A stretch of 11,934 nucleotides of DNA from Candidatus Micrarchaeia archaeon (GCA_041653315.1 JBAZFO010000036.1:1-11934), one strand, 5' to 3'. Positions 1-7,086 are shown, numbered from the stretch's first letter. Notes: a model not told the origin generated them from the sequence alone. A program made the numbers and translations.

Positions 1-2
1 TA

Positions 3-215
3 TCAGAAAGAAGTCATTATGCAGTTTGTGAATATTTAAAATACAAACATAAGGAAATAGGAGAAGATATTTTACAAACTTTTGAAGTTTATAGAAAACT
101 AAGGCATGCAATATCTTATGGTTTAGATACTGAAATAACAGAAAAAGATTCTTTTCCAGCAATTCAATTTGCAGAAGAAATATTAAGAAAAGTTAAAAAA
201 ATTCTTAAGAAATAA
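3..215 (+). CDS. C-terminal part of a small HEPN-like protein (5' end outside window)
   Basis: An open frame without an ATG enters from the left edge and stops with TAA at 213-215, leaving 70 visible residues. The visible protein is helical and charged. It contains YRKLRHAISYGL at about residues 29-40 of the fragment, which resembles the R-x(n)-H signature near the C-terminus of HEPN domains; those domains often act as RNase toxins or as partners of MNT nucleotidyltransferases. A lysine-rich tail ends the protein. The tgt start lies 13 nt downstream, so the two genes are probably co-transcribed. The HEPN call rests on one short motif and overall helical character. Without the N-terminal half it could be another small alpha-helical protein. 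Confidence 0.45.
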   Translation, partial: SERSHYAVCEYLKYKHKEIGEDILQTFEVYRKLRHAISYGLDTEITEKDSFPAIQFAEEILRKVKKILKK

Positions 216-228
216 TTAGGTTTTATTT

Positions 229-1446
229 ATGGATGAATTTGAAATTTTAAATAAACAAGAAAAAGCTAGAACAGGCATACTTAGTTTAAAACACGAAAAA
301 ATAGAGACCCCTGCTTTTGCGCCAGTAGCAACAAGAGCAACTGTAAAAACAATGACTAACGAAGATTTATTAGAAATGGGTTCTCAAATCTTAATGTGTA
401 ATACGTATCATTTATATCTAAAACCAGGATCAAAATTAATAAGTGAGTTTAATGGTTTACATGGTTTTATGAATTGGAAAAAACCAATAATGACAGATTC
501 TGGAGGATTTCAAGCCTTCTCATTAGGTTTAGGCGCTGAATTAGGTGCTTCAAAATTTGAATATACAACTAAAGAAAAAGAAGATTCAAAACAAATAAGA
601 AATGTTATGGCAAAAGTAAATGAAGAAGGAGTTGAATTTCAATCTATTTATAATGGAGATAAACATTTTTTTACTCCTGAAAAATCTATTCAAATACAAA
701 AAGATTTAGGTGCAGATATGATTTTTGCTTTTGATGAATGTTCTCCTCCATCAGCAGATTATGAATATACAAAAAAAAGTATGGAAAGAACACATAGATG
801 GTTAATAAAATGCTTACAAGAACATAAAAAATTAGAAAGTGATCAATTATTATTTGGGATTATACAAGGAGGAAAATATAAAGATTTAAGAGAAGAAAGC
901 GCTAAATTTGTAAATGAGAATTGTGATGCAATAGGAATTGGAGGTTCATTTGGAAGACAGCAAATGAATGAAGTTTTAGAATGGATTTATCCTTTTTTAG
1001 ATGAAAATAAACCAAGACATTTATTAGGTATAGGAACTATTGAAGATATTTTTGAAGGCGTTAAAAGAGGAATAGATTTATTTGATTGTGTTGGACCTCA
1101 AATGATTGCAAGAACGGGTTATATTTATATTTCACCAGATAGTGGAAAAACAAATAAAAATAAAGAAGAGGGGGAGAAAGGAAGTAGAGAAAATAAATTT
1201 AGATATAGAGTAACAAATGCAAAGTATGAAGATGATAATATACCTTTAGACCCTAATTGCGATTGTAAAATGTGTAAAATGTATTCGCGCGCTTATTTAC
1301 ATCATTTATTTGATGTAGATGAATACTCAGCAAAGCGCATTGCAACTTATCACAATTTATATTTTATTTTAAATTTAATGAAACAAATCCGCGCGTCAAT
1401 TAATGAAAATGCTTTTGATGTTCTTTATAATAAATGGATGAAATAG
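229..1446 (+). CDS. tgt: tRNA-guanine transglycosylase, bacterial (queuine) type
   Basis: This enzyme exchanges a guanine in tRNA for a 7-deazaguanine base; the bacterial family acts at G34 of GUN anticodons in the queuosine pathway. At 405 aa it is a little longer than bacterial Tgt (about 375) and much shorter than archaeosine TgtA with its C-terminal PUA region. Visible motifs are DSGGFQ (90-95, D90 as general base), IIQGG (211-215), IGIGG (235-239), FDCV (285-288, D286 as nucleophile) and a zinc site C344, C346, C349, H375. The usual PTRxAR after the nucleophile reads PQMIAR here, so one of the two conserved arginines is missing. A hydrophilic insert lies at about 305-322 before the zinc site. 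The SGGFQ form favours queuine-type over archaeosine-type specificity, but the IGGSFG stretch differs from bacterial IGGLxVGE, so the exact substrate is uncertain. The start at 229 has only a weak upstream TTAGG. Confidence 0.93.
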   Translation: MDEFEILNKQEKARTGILSLKHEKIETPAFAPVATRATVKTMTNEDLLEMGSQILMCNTYHLYLKPGSKLISEFNGLHGFMNWKKPIMTDSGGFQAFSLGLGAELGASKFEYTTKEKEDSKQIRNVMAKVNEEGVEFQSIYNGDKHFFTPEKSIQIQKDLGADMIFAFDECSPPSADYEYTKKSMERTHRWLIKCLQEHKKLESDQLLFGIIQGGKYKDLREESAKFVNENCDAIGIGGSFGRQQMNEVLEWIYPFLDENKPRHLLGIGTIEDIFEGVKRGIDLFDCVGPQMIARTGYIYISPDSGKTNKNKEEGEKGSRENKFRYRVTNAKYEDDNIPLDPNCDCKMCKMYSRAYLHHLFDVDEYSAKRIATYHNLYFILNLMKQIRASINENAFDVLYNKWMK

Positions 1447-1451
1447 TTAAA

Positions 1452-1460
1452 TTTATAAAT
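1452..1460 (+). promoter_or_regulatory. TATA box of the first antitoxin-toxin operon
   Basis: TTTATAAAT is centred about 27 bp upstream of the ATG at 1483, in the 36-nt gap after tgt. No ribosome binding site precedes that ATG, so a leaderless transcript is the simplest reading. Confidence 0.6.
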
Positions 1461-1482
1461 ATGTATATACAAAATATGTAAT

Positions 1483-1710
1483 ATGAAAGATGTAATACTA
1501 ACTGCAAGAGTTAATAGCGCAATTTTAGAAGAATGCAAAGAATTAGATATAAATATTTCTGAAACAGTAAGAGCAGCTTTAATTGAAAAACTTGAAAAAG
1601 AAAAACAAGAAAGATTTAAACAAATGTTGGAAAAGGCTTCACCTTCTGCTAAAAAATTGTCCACAAAAGAGATAATTAAAGAAATTAGAAAAACAAGAGA
1701 GCAGAGGTAA
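1483..1710 (+). CDS. vapB: VapB-like antitoxin (ribbon-helix-helix type)
   Basis: This 75-aa basic protein has the layout of VapB/CcdA-type antitoxins. A short beta-strand and two helices (residues 1-38, with LTARVNSAILEECKEL and then ISETVRAALIEKL) form a probable ribbon-helix-helix DNA-binding dimer. The charged tail ending EIIKEIRKTREQR would wrap the toxin active site. The PIN toxin starts 4 nt after its stop and its ribosome binding site lies inside the end of this gene, the usual coupled arrangement. It probably represses its own promoter, whose TATA box lies at 1452-1460. Target specificity cannot be read from the sequence. Confidence 0.75.
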   Translation: MKDVILTARVNSAILEECKELDINISETVRAALIEKLEKEKQERFKQMLEKASPSAKKLSTKEIIKEIRKTREQR

Positions 1711-1714
1711 GAGT

Positions 1715-2107
1715 ATGTATATATATGATTCAAGTGCATTTTATGAACTAATAAAAACAAAAGATTTAAATACTGAGAATTTCATATTAGACTTAACATT
1801 TTATGAAGTAGGTAATATATTATGGAAATATTGCACTTTATTAAAAAAGAAAACGGAGTTTTGTAAAAAAGATCTTGAAAATATTTGTAATATTCTTGAA
1901 AATTGGGAAAGAGTTATAAGGATTTATCCATTAGATACCCAATATATTTTAGAAATTGCAATAAAAAATAAATTAACATTTTATGATGCAGCATATATAT
2001 ATCTAGCAAAAAAATATTCCACAGGATTATTAACTTGCGATAAAAAATTATATGTTGCAAGTAAAAAAGAAAAAATAAAATCGGTTTTAATAGAACCAAA
2101 AAATTAG
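1715..2107 (+). CDS. vapC: VapC-like PIN-domain toxin ribonuclease
   Basis: This 130-aa protein is a complete PIN domain, a Mg2+-dependent ribonuclease family used as the toxin in VapBC pairs. The acidic residues expected of the active site are present: D5 in YDSSAF, E31 in YEVGN, D91 in YDAAYI and D109 in TCDKK. Length is normal for VapC. The ribosome binding site GAGGTAA (1704-1710) overlaps the antitoxin stop, so toxin translation is coupled to antitoxin. The RNA target (tRNA, rRNA or mRNA) is not predictable from sequence. All catalytic residues are intact, so the module looks functional. Confidence 0.85.
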   Translation: MYIYDSSAFYELIKTKDLNTENFILDLTFYEVGNILWKYCTLLKKKTEFCKKDLENICNILENWERVIRIYPLDTQYILEIAIKNKLTFYDAAYIYLAKKYSTGLLTCDKKLYVASKKEKIKSVLIEPKN

Positions 2108-2118
2108 AGGTGAGTTAA

Positions 2119-2358
2119 ATGGCAGAAAAAAATATAATTGTATATTCAACAAATGCATGTCCTTATTGTGTAATGTTAAAAAGTTATTTAAAACAAAAAG
2201 GCATTAAGTTTAAAGAGATAAATGTTGGTGAAGATGAAAAAGCAGCAATGGAAATGATCCGCGCAACTGGACAGCAAGGAGTTCCACAAATAAAAATTGA
2301 TGGAAAATGGATTGTTGGATTTAATAAGCCAAAAATAGATGAGGCTTTAAAAGATTAA
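2119..2358 (+). CDS. glutaredoxin-like thiol-disulfide oxidoreductase
   Basis: This 79-aa protein covers a whole glutaredoxin fold. The dithiol active site CPYC lies at residues 14-17 after the first beta-strand (NIIVYSTNA), the cis-proline is in GVPQ (54-57), and the glutathione- or substrate-side glycine pair region ends in VGF (66-68). Cytoplasmic, with no signal peptide. It would reduce disulfides or protein-glutathione mixed disulfides; in archaea without glutathione such proteins may use other thiols. It has the strongest ribosome binding site in the cluster (GAGGTGA, 2107-2113) and starts 11 nt after the PIN toxin stop, so it appears to share its transcript. The link to the toxin pair is probably positional rather than functional. 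Confidence 0.88.
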   Translation: MAEKNIIVYSTNACPYCVMLKSYLKQKGIKFKEINVGEDEKAAMEMIRATGQQGVPQIKIDGKWIVGFNKPKIDEALKD

Positions 2359-2375
2359 ATTAATCTTAAATTTAA

Positions 2376-2399
2376 TTTTCTTTTTTAATTATATTTTTT
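2376..2399 (+). terminator. oligo-T terminator after the glutaredoxin gene
   Basis: T4-C-T6 (2376-2386) and a further T6 run (2394-2399) follow the glutaredoxin stop, with a short inverted repeat AGATTAA/TTAATCT (2352-2366) just before. Oligo-T on the coding strand is the usual archaeal termination signal. The gene on the other side is convergent. Confidence 0.5.
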
Positions 2400-2781
2400 A
2401 TTGTGAATTTTCAAAAAATTCATTTCTTTCTTCAAGTATTTCTTTTATTTCCTCTGCGCTATAACCTATTTCAAAATCATCTATTGGTTTTATTAAATAA
2501 AAGCCAATAGGTAAAGTAGTCTGTGAAAATTCATTTCCAAAATTTATATAAATCCTGCAATTTTCTTTTTTTGCTTTTTTTAGAAGTTCTTCTAATTCTT
2601 CAATTGAATACATTTTTTCATCAATTAATACTGCAATTTTAAGCTTTTCAAATTTAGATGCTATCCCAAAAAGATTTGCATTTTCAATAACAGTTGAATC
2701 TACGATTCTATTTGGAAAATTATGTTTTTCATCTTGTTTTCTAATAAAAGTTTTCCAATTTTCAAATTTATAATTAATCAT
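2398..2781 (-). CDS. conserved-looking protein of unknown function
   Basis: I do not recognise this 127-aa protein. It is acidic, with no signal peptide or membrane segment. Alternating strand-like and helix-like stretches (KLKIAVLIDE, then SIEELEELLKKAKKE, then CRIYINFG) suggest a small alpha/beta fold. The central LKIAVLIDEKMYSIEELEEL resembles a strand-loop-helix unit, but no catalytic motif stands out. The start is well supported: AGGTGA (complement of 2786-2791) lies 4 nt before the ATG, and ATTATAAA (complement of 2816-2823) forms a plausible TATA box. It lies downstream of the Toprim gene on the same strand with a 73-nt gap, so it may have its own promoter. It converges on the glutaredoxin gene. 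Confidence 0.7.
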   Translation of the reverse strand: MINYKFENWKTFIRKQDEKHNFPNRIVDSTVIENANLFGIASKFEKLKIAVLIDEKMYSIEELEELLKKAKKENCRIYINFGNEFSQTTLPIGFYLIKPIDDFEIGYSAEEIKEILEERNEFFENSQ

Positions 2782-2815
2782 TTATTCACCTTATGTTATT
2801 ATTAGTGTTTTTTAG

Positions 2816-2823
2816 TTTATAAT
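2816..2823 (-). promoter_or_regulatory. TATA-like box of the unknown minus-strand gene
   Basis: ATTATAAA on the minus strand lies about 38 bp upstream of the ATG. With a usual spacing this gives a short leader that includes the AGGTGA ribosome binding site. Confidence 0.4.
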
Positions 2824-2854
2824 ACTTTTGTTTGAATCTCAAGTATTTTTAAAT

Positions 2855-3250
2855 TTATATTGCATCAATTTTTTCTAAAAATTGTTCTAATTTTGTATCT
2901 GCTTCTTCCCAGAATTTAATATTTAAAATAGCGCCTAAGCGCTTTCTTTTTTCTAAATCAAAATCAATTGCCTGCGCTGTTAATTCACCTTTTAATTTTT
3001 CAGCCAATTCATCACCGCGCCTGTCAAAATCAGTTAAAATAAAAACTTTTTGAACATTTTTTTCTTTTAATTTTTCAACTATACGCTTATAATCACCTTG
3101 TAGTGTATTAACTTTTATTAATCCTATTTTATTAAGTGCAATTTTATCTTTTTTACCTTCAACAATTATTTCTCCGTCCTGCAATTCTAAAAAGATATTA
3201 TCCAATTCTTTTTTAAGGCGCTTTTTTGTTTCAAAAGATAAATGTGACAT
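2855..3250 (-). CDS. small Toprim-domain protein (UPF0292-like)
   Basis: This 131-aa protein consists almost only of a Toprim domain, the metal-binding fold shared by topoisomerases, DnaG primases and RNase M5. The conserved glutamate is E31 in IIVEGKKD, and the DxD pair is D74/D76 in LTDFDRRGDE, followed by a helix and a basic stretch (EKRKR). Size and motif spelling match the archaeal UPF0292 family, whose biochemical role is, to my knowledge, not established; RNA cleavage or maturation in the style of RNase M5 is one possibility. The start at 3250 has no ribosome binding site, but a TTTATAAA core centred near 3275 sits about 25 bp upstream, which indicates a leaderless mRNA. Confidence 0.82.
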   Translation of the reverse strand: MSHLSFETKKRLKKELDNIFLELQDGEIIVEGKKDKIALNKIGLIKVNTLQGDYKRIVEKLKEKNVQKVFILTDFDRRGDELAEKLKGELTAQAIDFDLEKRKRLGAILNIKFWEEADTKLEQFLEKIDAI

Positions 3251-3262
3251 GAAGAAATTTAG

Positions 3263-3300
3263 TATGAAATATTTATAAATATTTTCATATTAAAATATGA
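3263..3300. promoter_or_regulatory. divergent promoter with two adjacent palindromes (candidate operator)
   Basis: The gap between the Toprim gene and the AbrB-type antitoxin holds an 18-bp perfect palindrome at 3267-3284 (AAATATTTATAAATATTT), extended by TATGA/TCATA flanks with a one-base asymmetry (3263-3289). It is followed by TCATATT-AA-AATATGA at 3285-3300. The first palindrome contains the TATA core that fits the Toprim gene. TTAAAATAT inside the second could serve the antitoxin gene. Such symmetry at the promoter suits a dimeric autorepressor such as the antitoxin encoded at 3340. This is inference; AT-rich DNA yields palindromes by chance fairly often. Confidence 0.5.
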
Positions 3301-3339
3301 ATATAATAATATTAGAATCTGATTAAAAAGGTGAAGTAA

Positions 3340-3618
3340 ATGAGTATGGTCCATGAAATTTATGATAGAGGACAAATAGTTATCCCAAAATATATTAGAG
3401 AGTTATTAGGTTGGAAAAAAGGAACAAAATTAAATTTTAAAATTGAAGATGAAAAAGTTATTTTGGAAAATACAGAAAATAAAACAGATCAATTTATGGA
3501 AGAATGGGATGAATTAAAAATCGAATTAAATATAGGTGCAAGTAAATTAGATGATTATTTTAAAAACGAAAAAAAATATAGAAAAAAGTATTTACAAAAA
3601 GATATTAGAGGTAAGTAA
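3340..3618 (+). CDS. AbrB/SpoVT-type antitoxin paired with a PIN toxin
   Basis: Residues 3-48 form a swapped-hairpin AbrB domain: MVHEIYDRGQIVIPKYIREL, then WKKGTKLNFKIEDEKVIL. This is the standard DNA-binding part of AbrB-type VapB and MazE antitoxins. The C-terminal half (49-92) is charged and probably unstructured and would bind the toxin. GGTGA (3330-3334) lies 5 nt before the ATG, which fixes the start at 3340 rather than at the second methionine. The PIN toxin begins 1 nt after the stop, and its ribosome binding site overlaps this gene's end. Candidate operator palindromes lie upstream at 3263-3300. Confidence 0.8.
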   Translation: MSMVHEIYDRGQIVIPKYIRELLGWKKGTKLNFKIEDEKVILENTENKTDQFMEEWDELKIELNIGASKLDDYFKNEKKYRKKYLQKDIRGK

Positions 3619-3619
3619 A

Positions 3620-4021
3620 ATGTTTATAGATTCAAATGTATTTATTTATTCTTTAATTGATTCAAGGAAACAAGGTCAGGATTCAAGAAAATTTATAAAA
3701 AGAATAGTTTCTGGTGAACAAAAAGCAGTAACTTCAATTGCAGTTATAGATGAAACAGTTTTTGCTATTTATTCAATGAAAAATTATGATTTAAAATTAG
3801 CTGAAAAAACATGGAAAAAATTAAATGAAATTCCAAATTTAGAAATATTAAATTTAACAAAAGAGGTATCTTCAATAGTTCCAATTTTTATAAAACAAGG
3901 GTTAGATCCAACTGATGCAGTTCATGCAGCAACGATGAAAATTAATAATATTAAAATCATTTGTTCATATGATAAACATTTTGATGAGATAAAAGAAATT
4001 AAAAGACAAGAACCAAGATAA
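3620..4021 (+). CDS. vapC: second VapC-like PIN-domain toxin
   Basis: This 133-aa PIN domain carries the full acidic set: D4 in FIDSNVF, E45 in VIDETVF, D99 in DPTDAVHA, and D118 with D122 in YDKHFD. It differs in sequence from the PIN protein at 1715, and its antitoxin is AbrB-type rather than ribbon-helix-helix, so the two modules are independent acquisitions rather than a duplication. The frame stays open upstream to 3551, but the ATG at 3620 is preferred: it has GAGGT at 3608-3612 and puts the first aspartate at residue 4, as in other VapC proteins. It is expected to be an RNase neutralised by the preceding protein. Confidence 0.85.
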   Translation: MFIDSNVFIYSLIDSRKQGQDSRKFIKRIVSGEQKAVTSIAVIDETVFAIYSMKNYDLKLAEKTWKKLNEIPNLEILNLTKEVSSIVPIFIKQGLDPTDAVHAATMKINNIKIICSYDKHFDEIKEIKRQEPR

Positions 4022-4049
4022 TTTTAAATTGTTTTTCAGAGGTTTGAAC

Positions 4050-4063
4050 GAAACCTTTAAAAA
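4050..4063 (+). promoter_or_regulatory. 23S rRNA promoter (BRE plus TATA box)
   Basis: CGAAACC directly precedes TTTAAAAA (4056-4063), a good archaeal BRE/TATA pair. It lies about 235 bp upstream of the mature 23S start, so transcription would begin near 4085-4090. A promoter here means the 23S is transcribed without an upstream 16S. Confidence 0.6.
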
Positions 4064-4084
4064 GAGATACACTCAATAAATAGT

Positions 4085-4254
4085 TACTTATTTTTCCCGA
4101 AAGGGACATCAGCGCGCTCAAAAGAAGCGTTGCGATGCATAAATTTCTAAAATTGAGCGTCAGCATTGGTTGGCGTGATGACTTTTGGTATCCAAACGAT
4201 TGTATGGAGCCTTATATTCGCGCTTCCGGATTTATTCGGAAGTTTACTGCGATC
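4085..4254 (+). other. structured non-coding leader of the 23S transcript
   Basis: No open frame of note lies between the PIN toxin and the rRNA. The stretch folds into consecutive hairpins: CCC-GAAA-GGG (4096-4105); a nested stem with CGCTCAA (4115-4121) pairing TTGAGCG (4153-4159) around AGAA/TTCT and GCGT/ATGC; TTTGG-TAT-CCAAA (4184-4196); and CTTCCG/CGGAAG (4223-4242) closed by TCGC/GCGA. No tRNA T-arm or 5S-like motif is visible. It may only be a leader that is removed during processing, or it may be a stable small RNA. Confidence 0.5.
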
Positions 4255-4295
4255 ATGCGTATGAAGAGGTAGTTTTTTAGTGAGTATACCAACTT
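4255..4295 (+). other. 23S processing stem, 5' strand
   Basis: Complementary to 10461-10503. GAGGTAGTTTTTT (4265-4277) pairs with AAAAAACTACCTC, ATGCGTA (4255-4261) with TACGCAT, and the inner ACC-A-ACTT with AAGT-A-GGT. The helix then runs into GGGTATG/CATATCC, which is helix 1 of the mature rRNA. Small bulges occur on both strands. I do not see a canonical 3-4-3 BHB motif in it, so the exact cut sites are unknown. Confidence 0.8.
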
Positions 4296-5964
4296 GGGTA
4301 TGTTATTATATACCTTACAGTGGATGGCTTGGCTCAAGTAGAGGGAGCGTGGCAAGCTGCGAAAAGCTCAGGGTAGAAGCAGGCATTCTTTGATCCTGAG
4401 ATTCTCCTTATACTCGGCGAATTGAAACATCTTAGTAGCCGAAGGAAGAGAAAGCAATAGCGATCTGGTTAGTAAAGGCGATTGAAAGCCAGTTAGAGCG
4501 TCCTGAATCTATTGCAGTAATGTAATAGAGATGTGGGAATCCAACTATCCTTTTGTGGAGCTGAATGTGTTGGAAAAGCACAGCCAAAGAGGGTGATAGC
4601 CCCGTAAATTAAAGCAAAAGGAAGGGAAGTGAAGAGTAGCGTCTGCAGAAACGTAGGTGTGAATATGGGAGGATCAACTCCTAACTCTAAACATAACTTG
4701 AGACCGATAGCGAAGTAGTAGCGTGAGCAAAAGCTGAAAAGGACCCTGAAAAGGGAGTTAAAAGAACCTGAAACTGTAAGGTTACATTTTGGTGCAGCAT
4801 GAAAGGAATGATCTTTCCTGAAGCAATTGTCAGTAATGTCAAAAGCGAAGGAAAAGCTACCAGTGTTGCATCGTCCTTCTCGAAGCAAGGGCCAAGGAGT
4901 TTATGGTAGTGGCAAGACGAGAGTCGAAGGGAAACCAATAATCTGTAGCTGCCTTGTGCAGTGAGAGATATCCTGTGAAAGTGGGATCAGTCACTATTAT
5001 AAGACCCGAAGCGAGTGCGATCTATGCGTGGGCAAGGTGAAGTCGTCTTGACGGACGGTGGAGGCCTTCAACCGGTGATAGTCTATCCTTCTCGGGTGAT
5101 CCATGTATAGGGGTGAAAGTCCAGTCGAGCCTCGCGATAGCGGGTTCCTTCCGAAGTGTGTCTTAGCACAGCCCTGTCTGAGGTTGATGCCGGGGTAGAG
5201 CACTGATTAAGAGTCATGGGGGAGAAATCCTTCACCTTTTTGTCAAACTCCGAATCCGGTTTCACTGTAGAAGACAGGAGTGGGGTTCAGTCGGGTAAGC
5301 CGATTGGCCATTATGGGAATGACCAGGACTAGGGTTAAGGTCCTTAAATTCTGGCTAAGTGTTAATCTAAAGAAAGTTCCTCTCAAAAACAGTCGGAACG
5401 TAGGCTTAGAAGCAGCCATCGTTTAACCAACGCGTAATAGCGGACCGACCGAGAGGGCAGCTTTTTAAAATGTCCGGGGCTATAGCCAGGTACCGATACC
5501 TTAGGGTACATAGTAATCCTATGTAATCCGGTAGGAAGGCGAACTGATTAGGTAGAAACAAGGCTGAGAAGTCTTGCGGACTGATTAGTTATGAATATCT
5601 TGGTGTTAGTAACAGCATACCCAGGTAAGAATCCTGGGCGCCGAATAGCACTCGGGTTCCTTGTCAACGATTGTCAGACAAGGGTAAGCCGATCCTAAAT
5701 TTGAGGCTAATCACCTTCAAATGAAAGGGAAACAGGTTAATATTCCTGTGCCATGTGGATAGATGCGGTAACGCTAGTTATATTCTTGACGCTTTGGGGT
5801 AGGCCACACTGGAGAGATCCAGACTAAGAAATGTAAGGCTATCGAGACTTGTTATGAGGAGAAGTAGCCTAAAATTTCGAATGGAGAAATCGTGGTTAAG
5901 CCCTGGGGTCCATGAAAAGAGAATATATCCAATTCCATGTGATCGTACCTAGAACCAGTACAGG

Positions 5965-6020
5965 CACTTTCTTTACTCGCAGGCTCGCAAGAACCTGCAC
6001 TAAGAAATGCTGCTGATAGG
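5965..6020 (+). other. 56-nt extra segment inside 23S exon 1
   Basis: Archaeal 23S normally reads ACAGGTGnnnnTGGCGG here. In this gene ACAGG (5960-5964) and TGCTGCTGGCGG (6021 onward) are separated by 56 nt that form a closed hairpin: TTTCTTTA with TAAGAAA, then GCAGG with CCTGC and a GCAA loop. I could not build a BHB motif at any cut that restores the consensus. A lineage-specific expansion segment is therefore more likely than an intron, but a relaxed intron is not excluded. Confidence 0.5.
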
Positions 6021-6354
6021 TGCTGCTGGCGGAAAAAGCCAAGGCGTGTCAGGGTAACCGAAGCAAGGGAAGTCGGCAAGTTAGTGTCGTACCTTTGGTA
6101 TAAGGCATGCCTGCTGTTTTTAACGGAACGGCAGGTCTCAGTAACAAGGGGGGAGCGACTGTTTATCAAAAACACAGGTCACTGCAAATCCGTAAGGACT
6201 AGTATAGTGGCTGACGTCTGCTCACTGCTGGTAAGTTAAACTCGGGTTCAACTGAGCAAAGCTCCAGTAAAGAGCGGGCCTAACTCTGAGGCTCTTAAGG
6301 TAGCGTAAACAGAATTATATCTATAACAATCCGGAATTCTACTCTTTAAATATC

Positions 6355-6363
6355 TTTTTAAAT
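6355..6363 (+). promoter_or_regulatory. TATA-like box for the intron 1 endonuclease
   Basis: TTTTTAAAT is centred about 25 bp upstream of the ATG at 6385, and no ribosome binding site precedes that ATG. This fits a leaderless promoter located inside the intron. Confidence 0.4.
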
Positions 6364-6384
6364 TAAAAAGTATAAAAGATATTT

Positions 6385-7086
6385 ATGAAAAGTATTATTC
6401 CTTTTGAACCAGTCATTGGATATTTCAAAGATATTCCTATAAATCCACAAACAATGTATTTTGCAGGTGCTATGAGAGATGGCAGTTTACCAAAACCATA
6501 TATGGGACATTATGAAATAACCATAAGTCAAAAGTATATCAATTGGTTAAACAAAATAATTATTCCAATATTTATTGAATCCTTTAAGATCCGTAAACAA
6601 AAAATACGGATCAAGCAGGACAACAATACTCCAAGAATTGTGATTTATTCAAAGGAATTTTATTTTAAATTAAAGAACTTTTTAGACCATAATCTTGAAG
6701 ATTGGAAAACACCTGGATTTGTTTTAAATACCACAAAGTTGAAAAAATGGTATGTTTGTGGATTCTTTGATGCAGAAGGAGAAGTTCCACATGTAGAAGA
6801 ATATCTTTCTGGAAAATATTCAACCAAACCACGGTTAAGAATTAGATTTCATCAATGTAATCATAAAAATCAAATTCCTAATTCTTTATTGGATCTTATA
6901 TCTTTTTTAAAAATATTAGATATAAATTGTGGCAATATAACAGGTCCTAAAAGAAACAAAAATACGTTTGATTTTGATCTGCCAATAACTGGTACAGAAA
7001 CAAAAAAATTTTATGAAAAAATTGGAACTTTTCATCCAATGAAAGATAAAAGATTTAAACTTCTTTTTAAGTTATATAATTTATAA
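6385..7086 (+). CDS. LAGLIDADG homing endonuclease of intron 1
   Basis: This 233-aa single-chain enzyme has two LAGLIDADG helices: MYFAGAMRDGSL (24-35, metal ligand D32) and WYVCGFFDAEGEV (122-134, with D129 and E131). Such enzymes cut the intronless allele at the insertion site, so that repair copies the intron in. The two repeats share the usual pattern of helix, basic beta-strands (KIRIKQDNNTPRIVIYS) and TP before the second helix. It resembles the endonucleases of introns 2 and 5 (GA[M/L]RDG, then W-x-TP, then the second motif), so the three appear to be paralogs at different 23S sites. Acidic residues are intact, so it is probably active. The stop at 7084-7086 lies 7 nt before the 3' intron helix. 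Confidence 0.88.
   Translation: MKSIIPFEPVIGYFKDIPINPQTMYFAGAMRDGSLPKPYMGHYEITISQKYINWLNKIIIPIFIESFKIRKQKIRIKQDNNTPRIVIYSKEFYFKLKNFLDHNLEDWKTPGFVLNTTKLKKWYVCGFFDAEGEVPHVEEYLSGKYSTKPRLRIRFHQCNHKNQIPNSLLDLISFLKILDINCGNITGPKRNKNTFDFDLPITGTETKKFYEKIGTFHPMKDKRFKLLFKLYNL

Noticed and set aside
1425..1760. 111-codon minus-strand frame over the antitoxin gene
   Set aside because: Shadow of the vapB reading frame in AT-rich DNA, with serine/phenylalanine/leucine-rich low-complexity translation and no start signals.
3551..3619. N-terminal extension of the second PIN toxin from the upstream ATG
   Set aside because: It overlaps the antitoxin gene for 68 nt, lacks a ribosome binding site, and would push the first catalytic aspartate from residue 4 to 27.
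4175..4181. C/D box small RNA suggested by GTGATGA (box C)
   Set aside because: No CTGA box D at a suitable distance and no internal C'/D' pair; a single 7-mer match is weak.
4085..4254. tRNA or 5S rRNA in the 23S leader
   Set aside because: No T-arm GTTCGAATC-like block, no acceptor pairing and no 5S conserved loop; only generic hairpins.
5965..6020. Second mini-intron with BHB motif
   Set aside because: None of the three possible cut registers gives a 4-bp central helix flanked by 3-nt bulges; kept only as an unexplained insert.
4493..6175. Open frames of 60-131 codons on the minus strand within the 23S exon
   Set aside because: They lie in conserved rRNA sequence, have no ribosome binding site or recognisable domain, and reflect the higher GC of the rRNA.
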